Below are positions 19,601 to 32,243 of a stretch of 64,000 bases of DNA, in pieces; within the stretch, counting starts at the first letter, position 1; each line of letters opens with the position of its first letter. The DNA comes from Globisporangium splendens. Taxonomy: Eukaryota; Oomycota; Peronosporomycetes; Pythiales; Pythiaceae. The notes under the pieces were generated by a model. The model saw nothing but the letters and a program-made list of their open reading frames with translations, made no database searches and was not told the DNA's origin. The stretch covers positions 62,001 through 126,000 of the forward strand of contig VFIW01000117.1 in the NCBI GenBank assembly GCA_006386115.1. Direction: 5' to 3'. A program made the translations under genes and the position numbers.

Positions 19601-22337
19601 AGGGAGAAACTCATGCCGCTATCGCGTAAAGCAGGCCGCAAGGCAAATCCACGCCGTCGTTGCAGAAAACGCGTATACTGCTGCTTCCGTCGCTGTGTGT
19701 CTCGAGTGCATTGGCGCCAACAGTAAAAAGTATTTGCCACCAAGTGCCGTGCTGTCGTGTGCCTGACGATCTTGTTGACCTGCTGGTGCGCTTGGGCTTT
19801 CACTGTGAGCACTGCCGTTGAGTGGACGGTGAGCTTCACCCAGCGGATCCACTTGGCACGCAACAAGCACTGCTGGCCAGTCATTCGCTTCAAGATACGT
19901 TCAAGTGCCCGACGGCGCTGCATCGCTAATGCCGCAAACTTTGTCCACTTGCTGAAGACCTGGTGCTTTGTGCGAATATGACGTCTTGCCATGCTTGAGA
20001 TGGTGGCATTCTGGTGTTGTCCACGCTGGTTTCGCAGCCATTTCCACGCAGTAAACGCCAATTGCAACCTTTTCTTCTGCATTCTGGCGTGCATAGTTGC
20101 CAGCAAAAGCTGGTTCTGGTGATGTCGAGAGCGCAATCTGTGGGTCACAAAGCGCTGCCAGGTGCTCCAAATCCTCTCCAGCAAATCATTTATGTTTCGC
20201 TTGCGCCGCTTTTCGGTCGACACTATCAGATTATGCCGCCGCTGCCACTTGTGCAGCACCTGACGCTGCCAGGTCAACACGATTCGTCGGTACAAGAACA
20301 GCTTAAACGCAGCATTGCACGCGCGTTTCTTGTCCTGGTACCCTCGCCAGAGCGCAAAGTACAAGTATTTGCGCTGCACACTCCAGCGCAGCTGGACATT
20401 GCGCCTCGTGAACTGGCACCAGTGCGCAAACACAAGATCCATTTGCTGATGCTTGCGGTTTGCCGCACATGCGCGACGAATCAACGCCAGATGCCTGGCA
20501 TTTCGCTCCCACTGCGCAAACCTGTGTCTCACTAAGTGAGACGCTCGCAATGCAATGAGTTTGCGCAGAGCAATGCGTCGCAACCTCTCGGTTTTGACCA
20601 CGAGCGCTCAATTCCGGACCACTCGACGCAGAAAGCGGTCTCGCCATGCATCGCGCAGCAGCAGCGCGCACTGGAGTTGATACCGGCGACGCAATTTGTC
20701 CATACGCGATTGCATTTTTTGGAATGTCACCTCCTGCGATTGCATCATCGCAGTCATCTCGTGGGTCTCGCATTGCAGGAGCACGTGGTGCTCGTCCAGC
20801 AGGATCTCCTGGCGCCAGCGTCCCCAGCTTTGCAGCAGGTACACGCGTCGGAGGCGACTCACAAGTGCTTCAAGTCTCCTCCGTTTTGCGACTTCGCGTC
20901 GCACATGACGCACAAATGCCTGGAAGCAAGTGCTGACGATAATTCTGTGTGTCCGTGCCTGGATTTTGCAGAAAGCGCTCTTGCACGAGCGCGTTGCCTT
21001 GTGAGTCGTGCCCATGCGACGAAATATCGTCGTTTGACCCGCGAGCGATGTTGCCCACGACGGAACCGGAGCGCTATCTGGTCGTGCAGCTTTCGCTGTC
21101 GAAGTTGCCACATCCACGCCGCAAAGCACGCGGCAAGCTGTCGTTGTTGTCTCCACTCCATGCATTTCTGCGCCTCGAGTGCTGCAAACTGCCGCTGTCG
21201 TTGCTCCTGTGTTGTGTACGACGCGTGGATCTCCTTGAGTGCGGCGTCCTAGTGCGGCGAGTACACCACTTTCTCCTCTTCGAGCGCGACATGTGCTGTT
21301 CTCAGCGCTTCCGTCCACTCGAGCGCACATCGTTCGACGCATTTCAAGCGAAGCCGCGTCAGGAATTGCTGCAAAACCTTGCGTCGCTGTCGCTTCAGGA
21401 TTTGATGGAGCGTGTGGCGTCGCTGCGTGTGGCGTCGCTGCGTGCCGCGTCTTACGCGAGTTGACCAGACCTGGAACACTCGATTAACACGACGATGCTA
21501 TATTTCTTGAAAAATGGACGTGTGTCGTAGCTTTATCTGAACTTTGTGCTTCCAGGTACGAAACGCGCGCCGCCAGCGCTGTGTCGTGACCCACGTGGCT
21601 GCGATGGTCTCCTGCTTCTTCGCGAGTGTCCACTGCGACTTCCACGCAAAGAAGCTCACGCGCTTGCGCTCGATCCTTCGCTTGAAGCGCAAACGGAAGC
21701 ACTCGTCGTACAGATAGTCGGTCGGGAAGCCAAAGCAGTAGTCGTCCATTGCTGCTGCTGCTGCTGTAGGTGACGGCACCCGGAGAAACGCCGATGTCGC
21801 TGCTGTAGTCGCGGTCGCAATGCTGCTGGCAGTGCACAAAGGGGACACGCTTGCACCGACGTCGCATATACGCACGCGGCGTTGCCATCGATTCCGCGCT
21901 GTCTGCAGGCGCAGTTGATGAATGCGTGTCCCAATGCGCATCAATCGCACACGCACTGCTCGCTGTCGCGCAGCAAACTGCTTCAGCACCTGGAATACGC
22001 CACGCTTCCTACGAAGCGCTCGCCGCTGCTGTAACCTATGCACACTCTGCTCGACGAATCGTTTGTGCTGCTGCATGAGCTGTTGCGCGAGCGAGTCGCG
22101 CTCGCTGATCACCTTGTGGAGCTGCGATTCCTGCACGTACGAGCGCTTGGCGGCCTTGCCAGCGACGCTCTTGTTCACCCCGACGATCGCGAGCAGGTCC
22201 TTGACCTTGGCCTCGTACGCACACACGCCGGCAGTGCGCGCCTCGGCGATCTTGGCGGTGCGCGAGAGCTGCCACCGGAGCCCGCGCTCGAGCTGCGTCA
22301 GCACCGCCTCCTTCACATGCACGCAGTCGTCGGCCAT
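16606..22337 (-). CDS. Giant Sfi1-like Trp-repeat protein
   Basis: One long gene starting at the ATG at 22337 (MADDCVHVKEAV) and ending at 16606. It is read through several open segments in different frames (22337-21498, 21479-21249, about 21200-20608, 20601-19471, 19579-19127, 19178-17679, 17541-16606). Short introns could join them; I resolved one only roughly, near 21550-21475. Throughout, helical units with a pattern F/A-x-x-W recur, for example AFRTWKHKV, CFAAWMWQL, YFVAWARLT, CFAAWQSV, ALHQWRYQAL, VFQMWLQYT and SCFTQWRSFL. This is the Sfi1 repeat pattern, in which each unit of a long helix binds a centrin. I therefore infer a basal-body/centrosome scaffold. The protein is very rich in Arg, His and Gln. 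Some frame changes could also be lesions. Confidence 0.8.
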
Positions 22338-23063
22338 GGCGACAGCTCCAGAGCATCCACGAAGGGCAACTGGATGTGGTTGCGTGGGGGTGTCCGAAAC
22401 AGATTGACGGCGTCAAAGAGTCCGCCTTGTCATTCGTGGCATTTTAGAGAAACGCCCACCTCACTTGACAAATCTGCGACGTGTGACGAGGCGAAGAGCT
22501 CTTTCGGTACAGAAAAGGGACGGTATCAGAAGAATGATTCATCAAGTATCAGGAAGGGAGGGAGGGATGGATGGACGCATGCAAAAGCAAACGCAAGAGC
22601 ACGAGAAGGAGAAGGAGAGACTGACTGGCGTATGGCTGTATGCATGGCATAGCAGCCTCTCTTTTGTGTCCTCCGAAGTAATTGGCACGACGATGTCCAG
22701 CGGCCGTCTCCAGGATTATCCATAAACCAGTCGCAATAATATGCATGCTGGAATGGTTGGCGCACACTTTGAATTCGTGCAAACTCGTCGGGTACGTAGT
22801 TGCCCCCGAACAGCTACCATGCAGCATTGCAAGGCGCTCCAAGACGTCAATTTCTACTTGTTGTCGTTCTCTCAATCCTCAGCATTTCTAAATTCACACA
22901 CTTTTTTCATTTTTTTTGTATTGCATCACCATGTTTTCCTCGGCTATTTGGAAAATCTTCCTAACCTCACTTTCATTTTCTCTCGTTTTGATTCCTGCGG
23001 TTGTCTGGTGCACGCGGGTTTTGTTTAAATTGATTCTTCTGATGTCCAAAAGCCTAAAAAGAC
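22338..23063. other. Upstream region of the Sfi1-like gene
   Basis: 726 bp between two minus-strand genes. It holds the promoter/5' UTR of the Sfi1-like gene and the 3' flank of the kinase gene. There are G/A-rich and T-rich stretches (22555-22620 and 22900-23000), with no gene. Confidence 0.5.
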
Positions 23064-26000
23064 TTACACGCCAGACATTGACAGTGACGACGGTCGACCC
23101 ACGAAACTGAAGCCATCAAACTCGTTCTTGCCGCCGCCGTTCGTGTTCATCAGCACACTCGCTTCGCGGTCCCGCGCCGTGATCTCATTGTTATGACGTG
23201 GCGCGTAGTGTGTGTCAAGCTTGCCGACGCCCGGGTTGAATGGCGGCGAGATCTTCTTCTCCAGCAGGTCTCGCCAGTTGATCTCGTCAAAGAACGGGTG
23301 GTTCAGCACTTCGTCAGCGCCGCCTCGGCCACTGCCCAGTCGCTGCATTGGGTCACGAGTCAGCAACTGCATAACAAGAGAGAAAGAGCAGACACGACAC
23401 GTTTCGTTAGCACACAAACAGAAGCACCATTAGATCCAGACAAACAAAACGTGCACGCACCCCACGAATTAGCGAGATCGCCGCGTCCGAGAAGGCCGGA
23501 GAGAATGTGACCCACTCCTGCTTCAGGATCGTCTGGAACATGATATCGCGGTTGCGGTGGTAGTATGGCGGCTTGCCGCCAATCATTTCGTAGAGCAAGA
23601 TGCCAAACGACCACCAATCAGCGGCCTTGCCGTACGTGTTGCCCTTGAGCAACTCGGGGGCGATGTACGCCGCCGTGCCACAGAACGTCGTCGCACCCTT
23701 CAGGTCCGAGACGCCGATCTTCGAGAGACCAAAGTCCGTAATGCGAACGTGGCCCTCGTGGTCCATCAGCACATTCTCAAGCTTCGCATCGCGGTAGATA
23801 ATATTCACACTGTGTAAGTGGGCAATCGCTGCACCGACTTCTGCGGCGTAGAACCGAGCCCAGTCCTCTGGGAATTTTCGACGTCGGCGAAGGTGGAACG
23901 CCAACGAGCCACCGCTGAGGTAGTCCATCACGAGATACAGCTTCGACTGACTCTGGAACGCGTAATGGAGCTTCACAATGAACGGGTGCGAGATCTCCGT
24001 GAGGATGCGGCGCTCGGCCATCGTCGTGTTCACAAGCCCCGATGACACGACGTGCTGCTTCTTCAGCACTTTCATCGCGTAGCATTCGTCCTTGTGCGGC
24101 GCCGTGAGCTTGCGGCACAAAAACACTTTGCCGAAGCCGCCCTGACCCACAACCTTCAAGAGGTCGAAATCCTTGTCCGTGACCGCGTGGCGACTGCGTT
24201 CTGTGTCCTTGCTCGACGTACTCGATGACGCCGTGCTGCTGCCACCTGGCGACGCACTTCGCTTTGGGATGGGTTTCGGCAGGTAATAGTTTGGCTTTCC
24301 CTTTTCATCCGTGGTAGCCAATGTGTTCGTGGCAGCAGCAGCCGCTGGTTTCTCGTCTGCATCGCCCGTCGAGAGGTCGCTGTTCTCATTCGCATCAGTC
24401 TCGCCCAAAATCACAATGTTCGAGTGGCGCCGTTGCTTGTTGTTGCTGCTCGGTTTCGCAGTCTTGCGCACCTTGCGGAGCTCAGCGCGCACATATCGGA
24501 CGACGGCTGTCATGCCTGTTCGATCTGGATTCGCGCCGACAAACGCAAACGCTGGGTCTTCCGATTTCTCCAGCATCTTTGGATTGCTTTCTGGTTCAAT
24601 CGTGTTCTCAGGCATGTACCCGATCGAGAGACACACACAGCCGACGCGTGCTTGCGAGTCCACGATCTGTCCACCAAGCGGCTCAAACGAGGCCTCCCAG
24701 TTGATTGATCGGCTGCCCAGCAGTTCGCGAATACCAAAGCTCTCGCTCGGATCAATCTCGTGCTTCGACTCGATGAACGCAATGCGGTGGATCTTTTCGC
24801 GTGCGCTTGTCTCGTAGGTTTCCAGGATCGACTTCACGAGCGCGCCACCACGTGCGAACGCGATGATCGACACTTGGCCCTTGCACTTGCTCACGAATTT
24901 CTCCCACACAAACAGCACGTGCTCCTTGGGCGTCGACGAGTTGGGGATCGGCACCTCGCGCTCAAAGCCACCGGCTTCGTACACCACGACCGAGTTGGAG
25001 AACGGGTTGCACACAACCACGCCGTAGCCTTCCTCCTGCGCGCGGCTGAAATACCGCGTCATCGACCACTTGTGGTCCACGGTTGTGGTTTGGTCGCTCG
25101 CATCATGCCGCCAGAGACCAAGCGGGCCAGAGTCTGAGATAAACATGATCACCTTCTTCGCACTCGCGTACGCCATGGAGCTGTAGAAGCGACACCGCAC
25201 AGGCGCGTCGGCCGATGGGATGAACTGCGGCGTGAAGTCCAGCTCCCGTTCCATGAAATGGTACAGATCCTTCTTGGACGAGCGCTCGCTCATGCGGACC
25301 GAGGAACGATTATCGGCGCGGTGTGCGGTCGATTTCGGCACTTCTTCGAGCAATGCAATGCCGCCCATATCGAGTTCGAGCGAATCGACCGAGCTCTTGC
25401 GCTCCCGGGAATCTTCTTCGTGCTTGGATTCGTCCTCTTCTTCGCCCTTGGCGTACGCCATCGGAGGAGGCTTCGTCGGCAGTTTCGTCTCGTTGTCGTC
25501 GTCGTCGCTGCTCGACTCGGCCGCCAACATGCTCAGTGTCTTGCGACGGCCCATGTTGCCCATGTGGACGCCAGACGCACGACTCGACTTGCGCTCTGGC
25601 ACTGGCACAGGTTGCGGCTCGGCCTTCGATTCTTCGTCAGAATCGCCGCCAAACGACGTGAAACTCGAATTCTTCGTCTCGCCATCTTCCACGATCGCGA
25701 AGTTTGGCGTGAGCGTCTGCCGCGTTGGCTTCTCCGAGTCGCGTTTCTTCTGGTTGTTGTTTTTATTTCTCGACGCCGGTGGTGTCGGTGGCTTCGGAAC
25801 CACCTTCGGGGATGGTGGCGGCGAGTCCGAATGCTCATAGGTCTCGACCGAAATTGGTTCTGGGGTTTTTGGACGAGGAGCTACAGGAGACGCTGGCGCT
25901 GGCATCGTGGCAATGGGCGAAATCGCTGGCTTCGTCCCCCCCTCTTGCTCCATTACATCGTCCACGTTCTCAGCAGCCTGGACTTGCAGCATCGATGGCT

Positions 26001-27813
26001 CAGCAGCCTTGCTGGTGTTTTTCGCATTCGTGGCTCGTGATGGGAATTGGCCATCGCGGTCGCCAATGTCAACACCTTCGGGCGTCTGCATCACGGCGAG
26101 AAGCAGCGTCCGCGCGCCTTCCGACAAGGCCTCGAGCTCGTCGAACGCGTTGTCGTCGTCCAGTTCCGGGTCGTCCTGCGAATCCATGCCGTCCCCGACC
26201 GACGATCGGTCGCCATGATTCCGGCGCGCATTGTTCTCGCCGACCGTCGTGCCCCGCAAGTTGTGGCCACACGCACCACAGAAACGCGAGCCCGTGAGCA
26301 CGGCATTACAGTTCGGGCAGCGCTTCTTCTCCACGTGCGGCTCCTCGACGACCGCCGTCAGCTTGCGCAGCGCATTCATCCATTTGTTGCGCTCACGGTC
26401 GTTGTCGGCGTACACGTAGTACGGCACCTGCTCGCTGGTCATAAACATAAACCCAAACGGCTCGCCATCCCACTTCTGCACGTCTTCGACCGCGACTTCG
26501 GCGAGCGGCTTTCCCTTGGCGCTATTCGCGAGATCGTAGTCCGAGTAGTACGAAATCAGGTTGCCACGCAGGATGAAGTACCGTTTCTTCCAGCTCTTCC
26601 GCTTGTGGCCCTGCTTCGTGAGGTACCCAGCGCAGGAGACTGGTTCAGGCGCCGTTGTATTCGATCGCTTCACCGTCTGCAGCCACTTCTGCTGCTCACC
26701 CACGGTGTCCGTACTCGCGTAGAACACGTTACCCGTTGACGTCTGGAACATCAGTCCGTTCGGCTCGCCATCCCACGGCGCAACACTCCGCACTTCGACC
26801 TCAGCGATCGCCGACTGATTCTCACGATACGCGCTCTGATCTGCATAGTGTCGCAGCGACGTACCGTTCAGCACGTAGTACGCCATGCGCTGGCTGGGCA
26901 CCAAGTGGCCGCGGCGCGTGAGGTACCCTTCACAGCTCACTTCTTCCGGTTCCACGACAAACTCCTTCAGCGCACGCAGCCATTTCGAGCGCTCGGCCTC
27001 AGACGCAGCGTACACGTAGTATGGGATCTGCTTGGTCGTGTAAAACATGAACCCGTGCGCTTCACCGGACCAGGGCGCGACTTTCGCGACCGTGACGCTG
27101 CCATACTTCTTGTTTTTCTCTTCGCCGGAAAAATACTCGAGCACGTCGCCGCGGAGCACAAAGTACCGCGTCTTCCAGTTCGTGAACACGTGGCCGCGTT
27201 TCGTGAGAAAGCCCTCGCATTTGATCTCCATGGAGGCACCCTCCGGGATCGTCGACGGCGACTCTTTCTCTCGACTCAACATAAACGTCTCGCGGGAGAA
27301 AATGCTACGTCGCGAGCTCGATCGGCGATGGCCCGGCGTCGTCGCTTGGCCGTTGTTGTTGTAACTGCTGCCATTGAACTGATTGTTCGACGACGACGAG
27401 CCCATGGGCGTGGTGGAAAACGACGTCGGTCCAAGCGAATTGCCGTGCGAGTACGACGCCTCGGACGCTTGGCTCATGGCGGCAAGGCTGGGGTTCGACG
27501 ACGGACGCGCGAGACCATTCAGGCCGCCGCTCGTGCTCCCGGCACTCATCGGGGCTGGCGGAATGTGAATCCCCTGCGGCGGATGCTGCGGGGGCGCCGG
27601 CGGAGGCGCGCGGTTGAAGAAACTGCCTCGCGACATGCGGCTTGTCTGCCGGTCGTTGCTGCGCACCGAGGGTGCGCCCGTGACGAAATCGTAGCCCGCA
27701 GACGAGGAGCGACGGAACGACTCGCGCAACGCATAGGACGTGGGCGACGTGACCTGGATCTCTTCCTCGTCCTCGAACTGCTGCTGCGGCTGCTGCGGGT
27801 GGTGCGCGCTCAT
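23064..27813 (-). CDS. Three PH domains, zinc ribbon, Arb2 domain and AGC kinase in one protein
   Basis: Two exons: 27813-23461 and 23366-23064. The donor follows IRG and the acceptor precedes LLTRDPMQRLG. The ATG at 27813 (MSAHHPQQ) is the first true ATG of the frame. Domains are: a Ser/Asn-rich N-terminus; three PH domains (about 200-295, 300-395 and 400-495; each starts CEGFL/CEGYL/CAGYL-T, has WK-x-RYF in two, and ends with a W-x-x-AL type helix); a zinc ribbon near 500-520 (CPNCNAVL, FCGACG); an acidic low-complexity linker; an Arb2-like alpha/beta-hydrolase domain (about 845-1110: EEGYGVVVCNP, EHVLFVWEKF, IIAFARGGALV); then an AGC kinase (about 1213 onward: GQGGFGKVF, YAMKVLKK, YRDAKLENVL, TDFGLSK, YIAPELL). 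It ends with an FDGFSFVG tail. It is probably a lipid-recruited Ser/Thr kinase. The Arb2 insertion is the odd part. Confidence 0.9.
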
Positions 27814-28061
27814 CGTACAAGCATTCAGTGGCACTGCGGTCCACTTGGTCTCAACTACGAAGAGCTCACTACAGATACGGTTAAAAAAGATTTATCGAAA
27901 TGGCCTGCGCATGCACCACCATAGAGAGAGAAGAGAGACAGAAGAGTCAGCGAAAAAACCAAAATTTCAGCGCTCCCCATGACAGAAAACGATCCCATCT
28001 GACGCATGAGGAGACAAGCGAACAAGCGAATACAATAAATAAAAAGCGATATCCAGATACA

Positions 28062-28085
28062 AACACACACACACACACACACACA
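28062..28085. repeat. CA dinucleotide microsatellite
   Basis: Uninterrupted AC repeat of about eleven to twelve units, 250 bp upstream of the kinase ATG. Confidence 0.9.
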
Positions 28086-28590
28086 TACAAACTACATGAA
28101 AGGGAAGGAGCCTTCCGTGTGCGGGTTCATCATGCAAGAGCCGTTTCCTTACGATGCGAAGACAGAAAATGGATCTCGCTATCTCCGGCACATGCACCCA
28201 CCCGCACATTCCCCTCTATCCATCTAGTTGCCTCCATTCGTATCGCATTCATTCACTCATATACACGAGAAGCCCCCAGCCTTCTCTCTCTCTCACATGC
28301 CGCCAACATCAAGAGCTACGTACGTACCCGAGAAGCTCCCCAGACGGCGTGGGACTCTTTGCACAAGGCGCAACTGACTGAAGGGCGGCGGAAGCACAAG
28401 GAAGAGGAAGACTGTTGAGTATGCTCTCGTTCTCTCTCTCCGCTTGCTCTTCTTCTCTCTCACACTCGCTCACCTGCGCGTGTGTGTGTGTGTGTTTCTC
28501 TTTCGGCTCACTTCCTTCCTGCTTCTCGTTCTTTCTTTCAGTATGGGGGCTGAAAGAGGGGGAGACAAGGCTCGTCGCGCGCCGCACCCC

Positions 28591-29155
28591 AATGCAATGC
28601 AATAAAACAAATCACCCCCTCGTTCTTCTCTTCCTCCTCCTCCTCCTCCTTCTCATTTCCAGCAATGCAATATATTGTGGGTGCAGATGTCATCTGGATG
28701 CAGAAGTCCAGCAATGCAATACATATTGAACGGGTTGTTGGGGTGGCTGCAAACAATGCAATGTATTCTGTTGTAGACTTAGTCTACTTACGAAGAAACT
28801 GAGGAGTTGAATGTGAGCAATGCAATAAACATTGCGTTTGTTGACTTAATGGAGCATCGCTGATTTACAGTACTGTTGAAATAGCTTCCTGTTGCTGGTT
28901 CACTGACTGTTTTCGATTCAAACTGTCTGCAGTAAACTTCATACTGCAGCACAGAAGTGGAAGCTCCAGTGAGAAGGTGACGGAGCGCAGTCACCCAAAA
29001 AGTAAAACTATGGAGCAGCTCAGCTACACACAATACAATGTGCAACACGCCGTGTTACTGCAATATATTGTGTCGTCACTTGCGACCACAACACTCGAAA
29101 AATCGTCCAACAACAGCATTGGCCACGTGGAAGCACCACAATACACAATGCAATT
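28591..29155. repeat. Cluster of GCAATGCAATA-like repeats
   Basis: Copies begin at about 28591 (AATGCAATGCAATA), 28661 (AGCAATGCAATATATTG), 28711 (GCAATGCAATACATATTG), 28753 (ACAATGCAATGTATT) and 28816 (AGCAATGCAATAAACATTG). Weaker forms lie at 29028, 29058 and 29138. Several run into CAAT-n-ATTG inverted repeats. The two copies at 28659 and 28708 share TCCAGCAATGCAATA. Confidence 0.7.
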
Positions 29156-29325
29156 GCTGTAGCCCACAAAGTCAACATCCTGTGCCGCTCAACAATCACT
29201 GTATGTCGAGGAAACTGCAGTAAAGTCGACAGCATTGTGGCGTGCTGCACATGTCGCATGCGCTTGTCGTAGCCAGGATGCTTCGAACGAAAATACTAAT
29301 GGCATGGCACACACACGAGGAAGAG

Positions 29326-32243
29326 CTACGCGCACGCCGTCGTGAAGCACGCGATGGAGCAGTTGTAGTACACGCGCGGCTGCGCGATTCCAGTCCCCTC
29401 GCAGTCGCTCGTTGCGGCAAAGGGTCCCGTGCACACGTGCGAGTTCACGTCGGCCTCGTAGCCCGGGTCGCACGTCAGCGCGTGGCCATTCTGCTGGATC
29501 GCGATGTTCGAGTTGCCGCAGCCTGTGCTACCGACGCCTGTGCATGGACCAGAGCACGTCGCCGTGTACGTGTGCTTGGTGTACTTGCACCTGCGCGTGA
29601 GGATCTGCCATCTCGCGAAAGATGAAGACGGCAGCTCGATGATCTGGTTGGGCGTGACCACGTGGAACGCGACGTACACGTCGATGACCGAATTGAAAAA
29701 TGCTGAAGACGTCGCCGCGAGCTCGATGGTTTCGCTCGGTTGCACCACGATTTGCCTCGATGTGGCGTCGGTCCACGCGACTCCGGAGCCTGCGACCCGA
29801 ATCTTGGCAAAGTTGGCGTGCAACGAGCAGCAGCCCGAGCACTGCGTGTACGTGAACGGCGCTGAATCGCCATAAAGCGCGCCAATGCGACCAGTGCCTG
29901 ATGGACATTGAGGCGCGCCGATTATTTTGGCGATGATCGGGATGTCGAAGCCCGTGATGGGCACCACGTACTGTGTCGCGAGGTTTTGCGCCAACGTTTG
30001 CGGGATCGTAAACGGCGTCACTGTTCGGATTAATGGAGATGCGTCGTCGTAGTTGGTGCCATGTGCATTTTCAATGAGGTAGCTTGTTCCAGCAAGCGGA
30101 TGAGGACCACTGCTGCTGGTAGGGAAATGGTAGACGAGGTTGCCCTGGATCACTGCTTGGTGGACGCCAACGGCCATGATCGCAGCGGAATGCGCAACGC
30201 GGCGGCCAAAGTGATGGATCTGGTTGAACGACACGTTCGCATTGCGTGAGTACAGCAATTTGCTCAAGACGGGAGTTGCCCACGCGTTGCGGCGGAACGC
30301 TCGCCGTGCGAGGATCGCGATGCCGTTGGAGCCGACGAACGAGATGTTGTTGTTCGCGAGGCGCACGCGGTCGCTCTCCCCCGACACGACGATGGCATTG
30401 CCGCCGATTTTCTCAAACGTGCAGTGCTCGATCACGATGCTGTCCACAGTCTCGAAAAACACCGCGGCGATGCGCGCCATTGGCCATTCCGAGCCAGGAA
30501 TTCGTTCATTTGTCCATGAAAGACATTAAATAGCAGGTGCAAACGTGAAGCAGCATGACAGCAAGACAAGTTATAAGCACAGACATACTTACACACATCG
30601 GTATGCCGAAGCTACGTGCCAGAAAACACGAGATGGCGAAACTGCAAATGCGAGGCTTTGGTTCGCGAATCTGTCTCCAGTAGCGACGACGACGCATGAG
30701 CAGCTTGGATGAACTGGTTGTCTCGGGATCCGCTTACCCGAACAAGTTGGCGCAGCACAGGGATCTCGAGCGCCATGGCAGCCATCGTCGCTGGCGTTGC
30801 CGAGGCTGAATCCAGTGGAATCACGTACAGACACTTTGTGGTAGCATCAAAGAACCACTCGCCTGGCGAATCCAGCTCCTGAAACACGTTTTCGACTCGA
30901 AACGATGCACTTGTTTGACTCGTTGCGGTGCTTGCGAGTTCATGCTCGAACGTCTCGAACGAGAGCTCAGTACCACCTGCGCCAGCGCGAATCTGGCCTT
31001 CGTTCCCTATGATCTTCACTGATTCGACGGAATAAAACAAATTCGCAGCCTCCGAGCTGTTTGGATGCACTTCCAGCACCATGCTCTGTGGGTTCGTCCA
31101 TTGCGAGGCTTTCGATGAGAACGTCGCGGGATCAAAGAATACCTTGTCGGGATTCTCAACTTTGCTTGCTGGAGCATACGAGCAATTGAATAGTCCACGA
31201 AGCGGGGACGCGACGGGATCTGAAATCGCAAAGCAGTTTGGAAAACCTGCTCGTGGGTATGGAACATTGTCGACGTACAGTGTCGAGAACGAGAATTGGG
31301 TATCGGGAGAGACTGGTGCTGGAAGGAACGGCGTGAGATCGGCTTGGAAGATCTTGAGCGTTTGTTGCGTGACCCCACTACCGACGGTGAGTGCTCGAGA
31401 CAAAGTCCACGTCGATATGGAGCTTGCAGGGATCAGTGTAGAGCCAGAAAGCGTCACTTTCTCGCACTCTTTACAGGAAAGCGTGCAGACCTCGACGCAA
31501 TCTTCCTCTTTCCGCAAGTCTTTGCCAAAGAGATGCGTAAACTTATTGTGAAACGTTTCCGAGTACGTTTTTCGCTCCAGTTGTAGTGCACACGCGCGCA
31601 TACACCCGATAACACAGGACGCGAGTGGACTAGCGTAGCACGTGTGCCCCACACCGTTTTTGTCGACGCAGACGTCGCCAATGTCCATGTTTTCCACCTG
31701 TGGCGGCGCGATCGGTTGCTTGAGTAGTGAATTGCTGGTGACATTGATCCCCATCTGAAGGAACGGGTCCACGGGTCCTGTCCTGGTCGTTTTGTCGCCA
31801 ACGCCATTCCAAAGCAGCCGTGGTGGAGTCGCTAGATGGGAGCGGTAGGGAAACCCAAGAACCGAGGTCGCTGCATTCTCCACGGCTGGATCGCAATATG
31901 CCTGATACGTCACGGGAGCTTGTGCTGAGAGTCCAGAGTCGTCAGCACCAAACTCCAAGGTCTCTGCTAGCGCGTATCGTCCCGCACAGAGAAACATGTT
32001 GACCGGCGCGTTGGCATTCGCTGGTTTCTGCTTTTGCACTTGCACCTCTTGTTTGGCCCGCGCTAGTGTCTGGAATGGCTTGGCAAAGCTCCCGTCGTTT
32101 GCCGTGTCACTTCCTGTGGGCGACACATACAAGTTCACGGGTGCGATGATGGCTTGAACGGAGACTCCTACGAGTCCTCCGATGAGCCACAGCCATACAA
32201 TTGCGGCATACAGTGTCGTCATGACCCGCGTTATCGTCATCAT
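29326..32243 (-). CDS. Secreted right-handed beta-helix protein
   Basis: Two long reading blocks, 32243-30612 and about 30510-29326. The preferred start is MMTITR at 32243, which gives a signal sequence (AAIVWLWLIGGLVGVSVQA). An ATG further upstream in the same frame would bury it. Directly after it comes NLYVSPTGSD with GSFAKPFQTLARA, the typical entry to right-handed beta-helix repeat proteins. A Cys-rich segment follows. The second block has beta-helix coils (IEHCTFEKIGGNAIVV, VRLANNNISFVG, NVSFNQIHHFG) and a Cys-rich C-terminus. Such proteins bind or cleave polysaccharides, and I cannot name the activity. The junction between the blocks is unusual: coding similarity seems to resume at WTNERIPG without an AG acceptor before it. 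Confidence 0.75.

Larger units (their letters stand above)
27814..29325. other. Long upstream region of the kinase gene
   Basis: 1.5 kb without a gene. It holds a CA microsatellite (28062-28085), CT/TCC-rich runs (28425-28460, 28632-28652) and a cluster of GCAATGCAATA-like repeats (28591-29155). Since the kinase is transcribed leftwards from 27813, these lie in its 5' flank. Confidence 0.6.

Noticed and set aside
26848..27924. A 358-codon plus-strand frame (and others at 25258-26040) opposite the kinase gene
   Set aside because: Composition is Arg/His/Ala-rich antisense shadow; the minus strand has PH domains with conserved residues.
28062..28085. CA repeat as a possible mobile element end
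   Set aside because: A plain microsatellite without flanking duplications or terminal repeats.
28591..29155. GCAATGCAATA repeats as a CRISPR-like array
   Set aside because: Units are short, diverged and unevenly spaced, and the genome is eukaryotic.
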